DNA of 20,060 bases, taken from NCBI GenBank assembly GCA_030637065.1, contig DAOVVQ010000029.1, positions 1-20,060 on the forward strand, written 5' to 3'. The notes beneath the pieces were generated by a model. It was not told where the DNA came from. It saw only the letters and a list, made by a program, of their open reading frames with translations, and did no database searches. This document shows, in pieces, positions 1 to 8,124 of this stretch; position 1 is the first letter of the stretch; each line of letters starts with the position of its first letter. This DNA is from Planctomycetota bacterium (lineage in GTDB: Bacteria; Planctomycetota; Phycisphaerae; Sedimentisphaerales; Anaerohalosphaeraceae). A program made the position numbers and the translations under genes.

Positions 1-1595
1 AGGCCCTGACGCGTCAGCGCGATGGCAATGGGGCGATCCCGATTTTCGACAATGTATTTCCACGCCTGAGCGGTCTCGTTGGCATCGGCGGGCCTGATCA
101 CGACAAGGTTGGGTATCACACGCAGCGATGCGAGATGTTCGACGGGCTGATGCGTGGGCCCATCCTCGCCAACACCGATGCTGTCGTGCGTGAAGACGAA
201 AACCGTCGGATAATGCGACAGGGCAGCCATCCGGATAGCCGGACGCATATAGTCGGCGAAGACCATAAAGGTGCCGGCATAAGGCCTGAGCAGTCCGCTG
301 ACGGCGATCCCGTTCATTATCGCACCCATCGCATGTTCGCGCACGCCGTACCGAACGTATCGTCCGGCGGGAGAGGCCTTCTGGAAATCCTCAACACCGG
401 CAAACCTCGTGTTATTCGACGGCGTAAGATCGGCTGAGCCGCCAAGAATAAGGGGCAGTTGCGGCATGATCGCATCCAGCGTCGCACCGGAGGCCTTTCT
501 CGTGGCCATAGCCTTGTCCGTCTCGAATGCCGGCAATAATGCCTCGAGGTTGAAGTCGACCTTGTTGTCCAGACCGTTTTGGATCTCCCGGGCCTGGGTC
601 GGATGCTCCATGGCATACCTGGCGTATACGTCGGACCAGTCTTGCTCAAACTGGCGGCCCCGATCCACCGCGGTCCGCATGTGAGTGGTAACCGCATCTG
701 GCACGTGGAAGGTTTTTTCAGGATCCCATCCGAAGTTGGTCTTAATGAGCTTTATTTCGTCATCACCGAGCGGTGCACCGTGTGCCGTGTGGGTGTCCTG
801 AAAGTTGGGGCTGCCGTAACCGATATGGGTGCGAAGCTGGATCAGGGTAGGACGATCCTTTTCAGTCCTGGCGCTATCCAGGGCCAGCTCGAAAGCATTC
901 ATATCGTTTCCGTCGCCTTCTATAACCTGGACGTTCCAGCCGTACGCCTTATATCTTGCAGCGCGGTCCTCAGTGAAGGAAAGCGACGTATCACCGTCGA
1001 TGGAAATGTGATTGTCGTCGTAGATTACGATGAGATTGTCCAGACCAAGGTGCCCGGCGAGACTCGAGGCCTCGGAGGAGATCCCTTCCTGAAGGCATCC
1101 GTCTCCGGCTATGGTGTAGATGTTATAGTCAAAGACGTCAAAACCATCCCGGTTGTATCTCGCAGCCAGGTACTTCTGGGCGATAGCCATACCTACCGCG
1201 TTGGCAATGCCCTGACCCAGGGGGCCGGTAGTTACTTCCACGCCGGCGGTCAAACCGTATTCCGGATGGCCCGGCGTCAGGCTTTCAAGCTGGCGAAAGT
1301 TTCGTAGCTCATCGAGCGACAGATCATACCCCGTCAGATGGAGCAGGGAATAAAGCAGCATGCTTCCATGCCCAGCCGAGAGAACAAATCGGTCCCGGCC
1401 AAGCCAGTTCGGATTCTCCGGATTAAAGCGGAGGTGTCTTGCCCATAGCGTATAAGCAGCAGCAGCCATACCCATTGGCATACCGGGATGGCCGGATTTT
1501 GCTTTCTGGATGGCGTCCATCGACAAAAATCTGATGGTCTGGATGCACAATTCGTCGAGCGGTGAAAGGCCCGGGTTAGGCTCCGGTTGGGTCAT
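1..1595 (-). CDS. tkt: Transketolase, C-terminus cut by window edge
   Basis: Thiamine-diphosphate enzyme that moves two-carbon ketol units between sugar phosphates in the non-oxidative pentose phosphate pathway (cytosol). The frame is open from the ATG at 1595 to the left edge: 531 codons of a family usually about 660 residues long, so roughly the last 130 are missing. Visible landmarks are SGHPGMPMG with His36, the ThDP/metal motif GDGCLQEG (Asp165), a DGND segment, and YGVREHAMG whose Glu420 corresponds to the glutamate that activates the cofactor. The visible end, GEDGPTHQPVEHLASLR, is in the pyrimidine-binding domain. AAGGA lies 8 nt before the ATG, supporting this start. It is divergent from folC; the 5' leader is AT-rich (runs of TA around 1619-1628). 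Identity is secure; only the carboxyl end is unseen. Confidence 0.97.
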   Translation of the reverse strand, partial: MTQPEPNPGLSPLDELCIQTIRFLSMDAIQKAKSGHPGMPMGMAAAAYTLWARHLRFNPENPNWLGRDRFVLSAGHGSMLLYSLLHLTGYDLSLDELRNFRQLESLTPGHPEYGLTAGVEVTTGPLGQGIANAVGMAIAQKYLAARYNRDGFDVFDYNIYTIAGDGCLQEGISSEASSLAGHLGLDNLIVIYDDNHISIDGDTSLSFTEDRAARYKAYGWNVQVIEGDGNDMNAFELALDSARTEKDRPTLIQLRTHIGYGSPNFQDTHTAHGAPLGDDEIKLIKTNFGWDPEKTFHVPDAVTTHMRTAVDRGRQFEQDWSDVYARYAMEHPTQAREIQNGLDNKVDFNLEALLPAFETDKAMATRKASGATLDAIMPQLPLILGGSADLTPSNNTRFAGVEDFQKASPAGRYVRYGVREHAMGAIMNGIAVSGLLRPYAGTFMVFADYMRPAIRMAALSHYPTVFVFTHDSIGVGEDGPTHQPVEHLASLRVIPNLVVIRPADANETAQAWKYIVENRDRPIAIALTRQG

Positions 1596-1829
1596 TTGTA
1601 AATTCCTTCATGAATAGTATATATATATCTTTTATTGCGGCGTGGATAACAGTCCTGTCCGCCCTTTGCAACAAAATAACGCCTCCGCGACTTCTCTGCA
1701 AGAGTTTTTACCTCTCAACTGGAATGTGTGCGAGTAAATCACCAAATAGCCGCCAAATGATACTGAAACAGTAGCTGTAATAAGACCACCTTATTATTGA
1801 GCAATCTCACCTTATCTATGCTCCTGGCT

Positions 1830-1855
1830 GCCATGGATATGGCCTTTATTTTTTT
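1830..1855 (+). terminator. Candidate intrinsic terminator in the divergent spacer
   Basis: GCCAT-GGAT-ATGGC forms a 5-bp stem with a 4-nt loop and is followed by CTTTATTTTTTT on the plus strand. The stem is short, so this is a moderate call. Its orientation is odd: the only plus-strand gene nearby, folC, begins downstream, so it would end a short plus-strand transcript from within the spacer or read-through antisense to tkt. Confidence 0.4.
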
Positions 1856-1941
1856 GCACGCAAAGCCTTGTGAATCAAGGACTTACGCGGCGTCATGGCC
1901 TCGTGCGGCCTGTTAATCCCAGAATTATCGGCCATTTGGGC

Positions 1942-1970
1942 TTGACTTGGAAGGGCGTTCCTGTTATGGT
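1942..1970 (+). promoter_or_regulatory. Sigma70-like promoter of folC
   Basis: TTGACT (1942-1947), a 17-bp spacer, then TATGGT (1965-1970). The ATG of folC is at 1979, only 8 bases past the -10 box, so transcription would begin at or within a base or two of the start codon and the mRNA would be essentially leaderless. No Shine-Dalgarno sequence fits in that space. Confidence 0.65.
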
Positions 1971-1978
1971 ATTGGCCT

Positions 1979-3397
1979 ATGGCAGCTACGCAAAAAGGAA
2001 TTAAGAGTAGCGGGAAGGCAAAAAAAACCTCCTCAGTCGGCAAAGTTAAGCGGAAATTAGCGTTTCGCACGTATCAACGGGCGATGCGCTATCTGTTTGA
2101 CCGTACTGACTACGAGAGGCAAAGTCGTCTCCGCTACAATGTAACGACCTTCAATCTTGATCGGATGAATGCGTTCCTCAAGAGGATCGGCAATCCGCAC
2201 AAGAAGACGGAGACGGTGCATATTGCTGGGACCAAGGGCAAGGGTTCCACTGCGACGATGCTTGCGCGGATGATGGAGGCCAATGGCTACCGTGTCGGTC
2301 TGTACACCTCGCCGCACGTTACGACTCTGCACGAGCGAATTGCGATCAACTCCAAAATGATCACGGAAAGAGAGATGCTTTCGCTGATTAATCGTGTTCA
2401 CGCGACGGTTGAAAAGATGGCGGAGGCCGATGACGCTCCGACTTTCTTCGAGATAATGACGGCGCTGGCGTTTATGCACTTTGCCGACAAAGAGGTCGAC
2501 ATTGCGATCATTGAAACCGGTCTCGGCGGTCGGCTCGACAGTACCAATGTGATCAAGCCCTCCGTGATCGGTATCACCAGCATCAGTATTGACCATCAGA
2601 ATCTGCTCGGAGACGACATTCACAGTATTGCCAAGGAAAAGGCCGGCGTGATCAAGAAGGGTATTCCGGTGATAACCGTCCCTCAGGATCCGCTTGCGAT
2701 GCGTGCGCTCAGGCGTCAGGCTAATTCGGTCAAGGCTCCTCTGCGTGTGACCGGTCGTGACATCGATTTTTCGTATCGGTTCGAGTCGTCGCGGGAGGAG
2801 GGGCCTCATACCCGGATCTGCGTAACGACCCCAACGAGCAAATTCGAGCATCTGAGAGTGCCGCTTCCGGGCGAGCATCAGGCGATAAACTGCGGTCTTG
2901 CATTGGCAATGCTGGATAAACTCAAGGCCCAGGGCTACGAGATCGACGATGACAAGGCGATACGCGGCCTCAATAAGGTTTCGATGATCGGCAGGATGGA
3001 GATAATCTGCAACGACCCGCGAACGATAGTCGATACAGCCCATAATGCCGCCAGCATTCGGGCATTGATACAGGCGATCGGCCAGCATGTTCCGTATGAC
3101 TCGATGGTGATGATATTCGGCTGTAACAAAGATAAGGACATCGATGGTATGCTTGACCAGCTTCGCTATGGGGCGGACAAGGTGATCTTTACCCGAAGCA
3201 ACAGTCCCAAGGCGGTCTATCCGCAGGACCTGGCGGATAGATATACCGAGATATGCGGCAAAATGTGCCAGACGGCGATGACCATACGTGAAGCTAACCG
3301 CATAGCCCGCAGCGCAGTAAGCCGCGAAGACCTTATATGCATAACAGGAAGCTTCTACCTCGTCGGACAGGCCAAAGAGCAATTGCAGGGAAACTAA
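1979..3397 (+). CDS. folC: Folylpolyglutamate synthase / dihydrofolate synthase (FolC)
   Basis: ATP-dependent Mur-ligase-type enzyme that adds glutamate to folates and, in many bacteria, also makes dihydrofolate from dihydropteroate. 472 residues. The nucleotide loop is GTKGKGST (84-91); TSPH (110-113), the HERI stretch after it, ETGLGGRLDSTN (179-190) and SIDHQNLLG follow in family order; the C-terminal ligase domain has TRSNSPKA and ends at LQGN. The first 30 residues form a lysine-rich tail (KSSGKAKKTSS...) that typical FolC proteins lack; the family core begins near RTYQRAMRYLF. No in-frame ATG, GTG or TTG lies between residue 1 and Met37 and an in-frame stop lies upstream at 1943, so the ATG at 1979 is the only reasonable start. 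Convergent with ilvE. Whether it is mono- or bifunctional cannot be decided from sequence alone. Confidence 0.95.
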   Translation: MAATQKGIKSSGKAKKTSSVGKVKRKLAFRTYQRAMRYLFDRTDYERQSRLRYNVTTFNLDRMNAFLKRIGNPHKKTETVHIAGTKGKGSTATMLARMMEANGYRVGLYTSPHVTTLHERIAINSKMITEREMLSLINRVHATVEKMAEADDAPTFFEIMTALAFMHFADKEVDIAIIETGLGGRLDSTNVIKPSVIGITSISIDHQNLLGDDIHSIAKEKAGVIKKGIPVITVPQDPLAMRALRRQANSVKAPLRVTGRDIDFSYRFESSREEGPHTRICVTTPTSKFEHLRVPLPGEHQAINCGLALAMLDKLKAQGYEIDDDKAIRGLNKVSMIGRMEIICNDPRTIVDTAHNAASIRALIQAIGQHVPYDSMVMIFGCNKDKDIDGMLDQLRYGADKVIFTRSNSPKAVYPQDLADRYTEICGKMCQTAMTIREANRIARSAVSREDLICITGSFYLVGQAKEQLQGN

Positions 3398-3470
3398 AGC
3401 GGCCTGTTGGGGTAAGCCGACGACGATCAATTCTGCGTATATTAGTTCCAGTTAAACATTGCGCCGGTGC

Positions 3471-3494
3471 CATGCTTGTGCTTACACAAGCATG
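3471..3494. repeat. Perfect 10-bp inverted repeat, possible bidirectional terminator
   Basis: CATGCTTGTG-CTTA-CACAAGCATG is a perfect 10-bp stem with a 4-nt loop. It lies 73 bp past the folC stop. On the plus strand it is followed by only TTT, so it is a strong hairpin but a weak intrinsic terminator. It could equally be a REP-like intergenic repeat. Confidence 0.55.
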
Positions 3495-3573
3495 TTTGAA
3501 CGTCTTACCACGCTTGCAACGGGTGGCAGCCACCGAGGCATCGCCGAGGTGGATGGTTGCTATTCGAGTCTGT

Positions 3574-3605
3574 AGGGTGGGCCCCGGCCCACGCGGAATC
3601 TCTTA
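3574..3605. repeat. GTAGGGTG-type dispersed hairpin repeat, copy 1
   Basis: Arms GTGGGCC and GGCCCAC with a 2-nt centre (3577-3592). The stretch AGGGTGGGCC..GGCCCACGCGG..TCTTA closely matches 16404-16433, with shared flank beyond the stem, which argues for a dispersed repeat rather than a chance palindrome. A shorter relative with the same GTAGGGTG lead is at 5273-5294. Confidence 0.6.
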
Positions 3606-3620
3606 ATCGCGACTGCCGGC

Positions 3621-4478
3621 TCAGGCACGTGTGTATTCGTCGAACTTCTCTCTAAGCAGTTGGGTGGTCGCTCCGGGCTTTCCGTCTCCGATGATCCTGC
3701 CGTCGATCTTTACTATCCCGATAACCTCCGCAGCGGTCCCTGTCAGGAAAAATTCATCGGCAACGTACAGATCGCAGCGGGTCAGGTTCTTTTCTATGAC
3801 GGTAATATTCTCTTTTGTCGCCAGGCGGATAACGACGTCGCGGGTGATGCCTTCCAGCGAGCCGGCCTCGACGGGCGGCGTGTAGATGATGCTGTCCCGG
3901 ACGATAAAGACGTTGTCCCCGCTGGCTTCGGCGACATACCCTTCGTGATTGTACATGATAACTTCCGCGGCGCCGGCATCGATGGCCTCGATCTTTGCCA
4001 GGATATTGTTCAGATAGTTAAGGCTCTTGATCTGCGGCGGCAGGGACATCGGGTGGTTGCGGATAGTCGTGCCGCTGATGACGGTCAGTCCTTCTTCGTA
4101 GAACTCTTCCGGATAGAGCTGGATATGGTCGGCGATGACAACAACCCCGGCGTCTTTGCAGATCAATGGGTCCAGACCGAGATCGCCAATGCCGCGGGTT
4201 ATAATCAGGCGGATGTAGCCATTTTCAATGTTGTTGGCGACAACGGTTTGGTTTACGGCGTCCTTGAGAGTGTCAGCGTCCATGGGAATTACCAGGCGAA
4301 TGGCCTTTGCGGACTGGTAGAGCCTCTTGATGTGGGCGTCAAATTCGAATATTTTGCTGTTATAGACGCGAATCCCCTCGAAAATGCCGTCGCCGTAGAG
4401 CAGCCCATGGTCGAAAACGGAGATTTTCGCCTGATCTTTATCAACCAGCTTGTCATTTAACCAAACTTTTAAGGCCAT
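3621..4478 (-). CDS. ilvE: Branched-chain amino-acid aminotransferase (class IV)
   Basis: Fold-type IV PLP enzyme that transfers an amino group between glutamate and the 2-oxo acids of leucine, isoleucine and valine. 285 residues, full length. Features in order: FDHGLLYGDGIFEGIR (22-37), the PLP-forming Lys151 in IKSLNYLNN, EASGDNVF (184-191) with the conserved glutamate, and GSLEGITRD (207-214) plus FFLTGTAAEV, which contact the cofactor phosphate. The start MALKVWLND is typical. It is the last gene of the minus-strand run, 44 bp after the ABC ATPase stop. D-amino-acid transaminase and aminodeoxychorismate lyase share the fold; overall length and the LYGDGIFEGIR motif favour IlvE, but substrate is inferred. 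Confidence 0.9.
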   Translation of the reverse strand: MALKVWLNDKLVDKDQAKISVFDHGLLYGDGIFEGIRVYNSKIFEFDAHIKRLYQSAKAIRLVIPMDADTLKDAVNQTVVANNIENGYIRLIITRGIGDLGLDPLICKDAGVVVIADHIQLYPEEFYEEGLTVISGTTIRNHPMSLPPQIKSLNYLNNILAKIEAIDAGAAEVIMYNHEGYVAEASGDNVFIVRDSIIYTPPVEAGSLEGITRDVVIRLATKENITVIEKNLTRCDLYVADEFFLTGTAAEVIGIVKIDGRIIGDGKPGATTQLLREKFDEYTRA

Positions 4479-4522
4479 AATTCATACTCCGAAGCATTTC
4501 CTCAGCCGGATCGACCGACGCG

Positions 4523-5209
4523 TTAAACAATTTTTCCATCGGCCAGGGTAATGATCTCACATGCCCGATGCGCGATCTTTTCGTCGTGAGTTACCATTAT
4601 TATAGTCTGGCCGTCCCTGTTAAGCTCCTCAAGGGCATCAAGGATACCATTTCCCGTCTCAGAGTCAAGGTTTCCCGTCGGCTCATCGGCCAAAAGGATC
4701 TCAGGATCGTTCATCAGTGCCCTGGCAATAGCCACCCTCTGTCGTTCCCCGCCGGAAAGCTGATAGGGCTTGTGGGTGATCCTGGCCCCGAGCCCAAACC
4801 TTTCAAGCAGGTTCATTGCCTTCTTCTTCGCACTTTTCCTCCGCGTAAGCCACGCAAAAGTACCACCCGCAGCCATCGCCGGAAGCGTAACATTCTCCAA
4901 TACCGTCAGTTCGTCGAGCAGGTGATAGAATTGAAAGACAAACCCGACAGTCTTGTTCCTGAACTGATTGAGCCTGCGGGCGCCGAATTTATCCAGAGCC
5001 GAGCCGTTGAATTGAACGGTTCCGGCATCGGCCCTGTCCAGGGCCCCGAGGATGTGCAGAAGGGTGCTTTTGCCACTGCCGGAAGAGCCGATAATGGCCA
5101 GAAAGCTGCCGCGCTCGACGGACAGATCCAGGCCCTTGAGGACCTCGATACTGGTCCGCCCCATCCGGTAGGTCTTATGTATCCCAGCGGCATTTATGAT
5201 TTCGCTCAT
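4523..5209 (-). CDS. LolD/MacB-type ABC transporter ATP-binding protein
   Basis: Cytoplasmic ATPase of a type VII (FtsX-fold) ABC system. 228 residues: Walker A GSSGSGKST (41-49), Q-loop Gln93 in VFQFYHLLDELTVLENV, signature LSGGERQ (151-157), Walker B ILLADEP (171-177) and H-loop His208 in MVTHD. The FQFYHLLDELT..ENV stretch is typical of LolD. GGAG lies 5 nt before the ATG. It follows two FtsX-type permeases, so the trio resembles LolCDE, which extracts lipoproteins from the inner membrane for delivery to the outer membrane. A 134-bp gap with two hairpins separates it from the nearer permease, which could alter its expression relative to the permeases. A MacB-like exporter is less likely because permease and ATPase are separate and no MacA-like adaptor is present. 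Confidence 0.9.
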   Translation of the reverse strand: MSEIINAAGIHKTYRMGRTSIEVLKGLDLSVERGSFLAIIGSSGSGKSTLLHILGALDRADAGTVQFNGSALDKFGARRLNQFRNKTVGFVFQFYHLLDELTVLENVTLPAMAAGGTFAWLTRRKSAKKKAMNLLERFGLGARITHKPYQLSGGERQRVAIARALMNDPEILLADEPTGNLDSETGNGILDALEELNRDGQTIIMVTHDEKIAHRACEIITLADGKIV

Positions 5210-5272
5210 AGTTTCTCCATCGCAAGGCCATTATCCATCAAGGCGTCTTCCATTCAAGTAATTTATAGTCAC

Positions 5273-5294
5273 GTAGGGTGCGATATTTCGCACC
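5273..5294. repeat. GTAGGGTG-type hairpin between permease and ATPase
   Basis: GGTGCGA-TATT-TCGCACC is a perfect 7-bp stem (5277-5294), preceded by the GTAGGGTG lead also seen at 3573. It sits in the 134-bp gap inside the ABC gene run. Confidence 0.5.
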
Positions 5295-5302
5295 AATCTG
5301 TC

Positions 5303-5346
5303 TAAATCACGCTGGTCCGTTTTGAAAAAACGGTCAGTTTGATTTA
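5303..5346. repeat. Extended inverted repeat over the permease stop codon
   Basis: The inner stem CCGTTTT-GAA-AAAACGG (5317-5333) is nested within outer arms TAAATCA (5303-5309) and TGATTTA (5340-5346), giving an imperfect 44-nt hairpin. Its right arm covers the stop codon of the permease. There is no T-tract after it on the minus strand, so it is more likely an mRNA-stabilising or processing hairpin than a full terminator. Confidence 0.5.
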
Positions 5347-6696
5347 TAACATGTCTACCCGCAAAATCTCGACGGGTTGTTTCCCAGCCGCTCTCAGGGT
5401 TGGGATAACCGCTCCCACCAGCGAGACAGCTAAGGCGGAAACCGCAATAATCGCCAGGACGTGCCATTCGATCTTGTTGGGGATATCGCCGATCGCGTAT
5501 ACGCTTCTGTCCCAGAGTTGCCACTGAAATTTATCGAAGAGCCAGTCTTCCAGAACATTGATCCTGGCGAGAAACGCGCATCCGGCTGCCGTGCCGATAG
5601 CGGCGCCGATGACGCCGATGATCGAGGCGAAAGCGAGAAAAATGCCGACGATACTCGCCCTGGAGACGCCGATGCTCTTGAGGATGCCGATGTCCTTGCT
5701 CTTGTGGCTGATGACCATGTAAAAGACCACGAAGATAATAAAGATGGTGATGATGCCGAGCATGGAAAAAACGAACATCAGCATCGTGTGCTCCTTCTCC
5801 ATCGGCGCGATGCTGCCCCGCCTATACGATTGCCAGCTTTGCACGGTCACATTTCCCAGGAGAGAGGCGTATTGCCTGTCTTTATTGCTCTCAAGGAAGC
5901 CCTGCCAGATCACACCGATCTTCTCGCAGCCAGCGGCAACGCCGATCGCATCGGTAAATTTAATGTGTATAGCGCTCGCTCGCGGCTCGGGGCCGGCCAT
6001 ACCAAGCATCTGCTGAGCGTCGCCAAGCGACATGAATACCATTTTGCCGTCGATCTTCGGCAGCCCGCTGTGTAAATCGTCGCTGTAGTAGAAATTTTTC
6101 GTATTAGCCAGATCGAGCCCGGCCTTCGCCAGCCCCCCTTTGGCGGTGAGCGGGAAACAACTTATTATCAGTTCGTACCTGTACGGCGTTTCGTTGTGAT
6201 AGTATATGCCCTGCGAGTCGCGGGCAACGGGCGACATGTCGATACCGAGGATGCATCCGGGCAGAGTCCGGTCATGCGACGGGATAAATGCCTCTTCGGG
6301 ATTTTGCTTGTGGTAGTAGACTGTCCGGGCGAAGTTCGTAATTCGCGCGTATGCCGCGGGCTCAAAACCCATGATCTCAATGCCAAGGTTCCAGTCGGCG
6401 CCGGACTGGGTCATCAGCCCAAAGCCTTTTGCGACAGAAGTCGCTTCGAGAACAAAGTCCTGTTCTTTCAGTTCGGCAATGAAATCGTCATAATACGCAA
6501 ATCCCACGAGCGAGTCGGTGCCGACGATGCAGTCGCCGAAAAAGTCGTGGTTTTTGTCTCTGAACTCACCTACCAGCCCGCCCATCACGGTCATGACGAC
6601 GACCACCATAAAAACACAGAGCGCCACAGCGACAACGGCAAGGATGCTGATGCGTCTCTTGAAAAAATACCTTGTTGGCAGAATCAGTTTATACAT
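5344..6696 (-). CDS. FtsX-fold ABC permease, LolC/LolE-like (second permease)
   Basis: Inner-membrane subunit of the LolCDE-like transporter. 450 residues with the expected four-helix layout: TM1 about 17-42, a large periplasmic domain about 43-300, then TM2 about 304-329, TM3 about 347-376 and TM4 about 411-433. The cytoplasmic loop HKSKDIGILKSIGVSRASI (331-349) is the coupling region that contacts the ATPase, and the end IPTLRAAGKQPVEILR is the usual family C-terminus. It starts 34 bp after the first permease stop with only a weak AGG upstream, suggesting translational coupling. The periplasmic domain differs clearly from that of its partner, as in a heterodimer. Confidence 0.88.
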   Translation of the reverse strand: MYKLILPTRYFFKRRISILAVVAVALCVFMVVVVMTVMGGLVGEFRDKNHDFFGDCIVGTDSLVGFAYYDDFIAELKEQDFVLEATSVAKGFGLMTQSGADWNLGIEIMGFEPAAYARITNFARTVYYHKQNPEEAFIPSHDRTLPGCILGIDMSPVARDSQGIYYHNETPYRYELIISCFPLTAKGGLAKAGLDLANTKNFYYSDDLHSGLPKIDGKMVFMSLGDAQQMLGMAGPEPRASAIHIKFTDAIGVAAGCEKIGVIWQGFLESNKDRQYASLLGNVTVQSWQSYRRGSIAPMEKEHTMLMFVFSMLGIITIFIIFVVFYMVISHKSKDIGILKSIGVSRASIVGIFLAFASIIGVIGAAIGTAAGCAFLARINVLEDWLFDKFQWQLWDRSVYAIGDIPNKIEWHVLAIIAVSALAVSLVGAVIPTLRAAGKQPVEILRVDML

Positions 6697-6730
6697 TTTT
6701 CAGCACAAATTTACCTGTTCGATTTAGCGA

Positions 6731-8092
6731 TCATTCATATCTCAATATTTCCACGGGCTTTAGTCTTGCCGCCGCGATCGCCGGTATGAGCGCTCCTATT
6801 GCAGCGGCTGAGACTGCGGCGATAATCACCCAGCCGACAACTTCGGTGTCGATCTGATTGGGGATCCTGCTGAACATATAGGTGCTGGATTTCCAGAGTT
6901 TGATCCCCATCATACCGCTCACAAATCGCTCGATCGGGTTGATATTCTTCGTGATAAGATAGCCCAGAGCCGAGCCAAGGGCCGAGCCCGCCAGCCCTAC
7001 GGTGACTCCAAATGCGACAAAGAGACCGGCTACGGCGCCCGAGCCAAGCCCGCAGCTTTTTACGATGGCGATGTCCTTTTGCTTTGTGATGACGATGAGA
7101 TAGAAAATACAGGATATCAGCAGGACCACGCCGCCGCTGAGGACGCCGAATATGAGCATGAGCATTCCAAGCTGCTTTTTGTATTCGCCGATGAGCCGGG
7201 CCTGCATCTCCACGGAGGTCGAGATTGTCGCATATCCCGCCCAGGCGAACCTGTCCCGTGCGAAGTCCATCCATATCCCGCCGACCACCGCCAGAGCGGT
7301 TTCCGGGTCGGCTCCTTCGGCAAGTTTGATCTGGATCGTATCAGCCTGCGATTTTTCGCCGGGATAGATCCGGGCCGACATATCCGTAATGGGCAGATAT
7401 ATGAACTCCCTGTCGATATCGTACATGCCGCTATAGACCACGTCGGTAACGGTAAATTTGACGGTTCTGCGCTTAAACGATTGCGTGCCAGCGGTGGTTT
7501 CGATCTCTCCGCCGGGCGATGACGGCTCTCGCGTTGCCGTCCCCGTGGTAAGAGCCACCCTCCTGCCGATGGTCGCCTTTACCTTCTCCATGTCATACTC
7601 GTCGGTCTTTTCGTCGGGAGTGGCGATGACACCGATCCCGACAAAACCGCCCAATTGCTCCGGCTCTCCCGGCGGCGAAAAGGCCGGCGGCGCCGCGTCC
7701 TTTTGCCTGATGAGCAGCTCACCAACCGGCGTAACTTTTTGCCGGGTAGCCAGGTCTATCCCCCAAACGCTGACAGCCCGAACATTTCCCTTATCGATCA
7801 GCAGCAGCCCCTGACCGACAAGTACGGGCGTGGCGGCGTCGACGATTTCGCTATCCCGGAGCCTGCTAATGAGCGGATCGTAATCGGATATCCGGTAGCC
7901 AATGGGCGCCGCGACGACGATATCGCCGGTTTGCTCGGCTGCGGTGCTCTCGAACGCGTCGATAAAACCGTTAAAGAGGCTGGCGACAACGATCAGCAGT
8001 GCGGCACTTATAGCAACAGCGGCGATACTAAGAAGAACGATCCTTTTGCTCGTAAGATACCTGACGCAAAGAAAAAGGCTCAAATGCTTCAT
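6731..8092 (-). CDS. FtsX-fold ABC permease, LolC/LolE-like (first permease)
   Basis: 453-residue inner-membrane permease. TM1 about 18-40 (IVLLSIAAVAISAALLIVV), a periplasmic domain about 45-295, then three C-terminal helices (around LMLIFGVLSGGVVLLISCIF, AGLFVAFGVTVGLAGSALG and VVGWVIIAAVSAAAIGALIP). The coupling loop is ITKQKDIAIVKSCGLGSGAV, and the protein ends LKPVEILRYE, matching its partner's end. The periplasmic part has a low-complexity PPAFSPPGEPEQ insertion. GAAGAG lies just before the ATG. It lies 32 bp after lysS and is followed by the second permease and ATPase: permease-permease-ATPase, in contrast with the lolC-lolD-lolE order of Escherichia coli. Confidence 0.88.
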   Translation of the reverse strand: MKHLSLFLCVRYLTSKRIVLLSIAAVAISAALLIVVASLFNGFIDAFESTAAEQTGDIVVAAPIGYRISDYDPLISRLRDSEIVDAATPVLVGQGLLLIDKGNVRAVSVWGIDLATRQKVTPVGELLIRQKDAAPPAFSPPGEPEQLGGFVGIGVIATPDEKTDEYDMEKVKATIGRRVALTTGTATREPSSPGGEIETTAGTQSFKRRTVKFTVTDVVYSGMYDIDREFIYLPITDMSARIYPGEKSQADTIQIKLAEGADPETALAVVGGIWMDFARDRFAWAGYATISTSVEMQARLIGEYKKQLGMLMLIFGVLSGGVVLLISCIFYLIVITKQKDIAIVKSCGLGSGAVAGLFVAFGVTVGLAGSALGSALGYLITKNINPIERFVSGMMGIKLWKSSTYMFSRIPNQIDTEVVGWVIIAAVSAAAIGALIPAIAAARLKPVEILRYE

Positions 8093-8124
8093 AAGCTCTT
8101 CGTAATTCCCGGTTGACAGGTGGG

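Larger units (their letters stand above)
1596..1978. other. Divergent intergenic spacer between tkt and folC
   Basis: No convincing gene is seen. The spacer holds the tkt leader (TA-rich at 1619-1628), a 7-bp hairpin TAATAAG-ACCAC-CTTATTA at 1778-1796, a second hairpin followed by a T-run at 1830-1855, a 5-bp hairpin CCTTG/CAAGG at 1866-1880, and the folC promoter at its right end. A 74-codon minus-strand frame (1846-2070) runs from inside folC into this spacer, but nothing in it resembles a protein family. Confidence 0.6.
3398..3620. other. Convergent spacer between folC and ilvE
   Basis: No gene is seen. The spacer carries a perfect 10-bp inverted repeat (3471-3494), a GGGTGGCAGCCACC palindrome (about 3520-3533), and a GC-rich GTAGGGTG-type hairpin (3574-3605) that resembles a second stretch at 16404-16433. 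Since folC and ilvE converge here, the hairpins may end transcription from both sides, although none has a strong T-tract. Confidence 0.6.

Noticed and set aside
1846..2070. 74-codon minus-strand frame overlapping the folC start
   Set aside because: It begins inside folC and crosses its promoter; no ribosome-binding site or family resemblance.
2057..3430. 457-codon minus-strand open frame opposite folC
   Set aside because: It covers nearly all of a clear FolC gene, has no recognisable motifs or membrane pattern, and is rich in His and Arg as expected from reading a coding strand backwards.
3660..4460. 266-codon plus-strand open frame opposite ilvE
   Set aside because: Antisense shadow of a complete class IV aminotransferase; no domain visible.
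5303..5346. Intrinsic terminator inside the ABC gene run
   Set aside because: No T-tract follows on the transcribed strand, so it was recorded as an inverted repeat only.
5344..8092. MacB-type antibiotic exporter
   Set aside because: Permeases and ATPase are separate, two distinct permeases are present and no MacA-like adaptor is next to them; LolCDE-like is the better fit.
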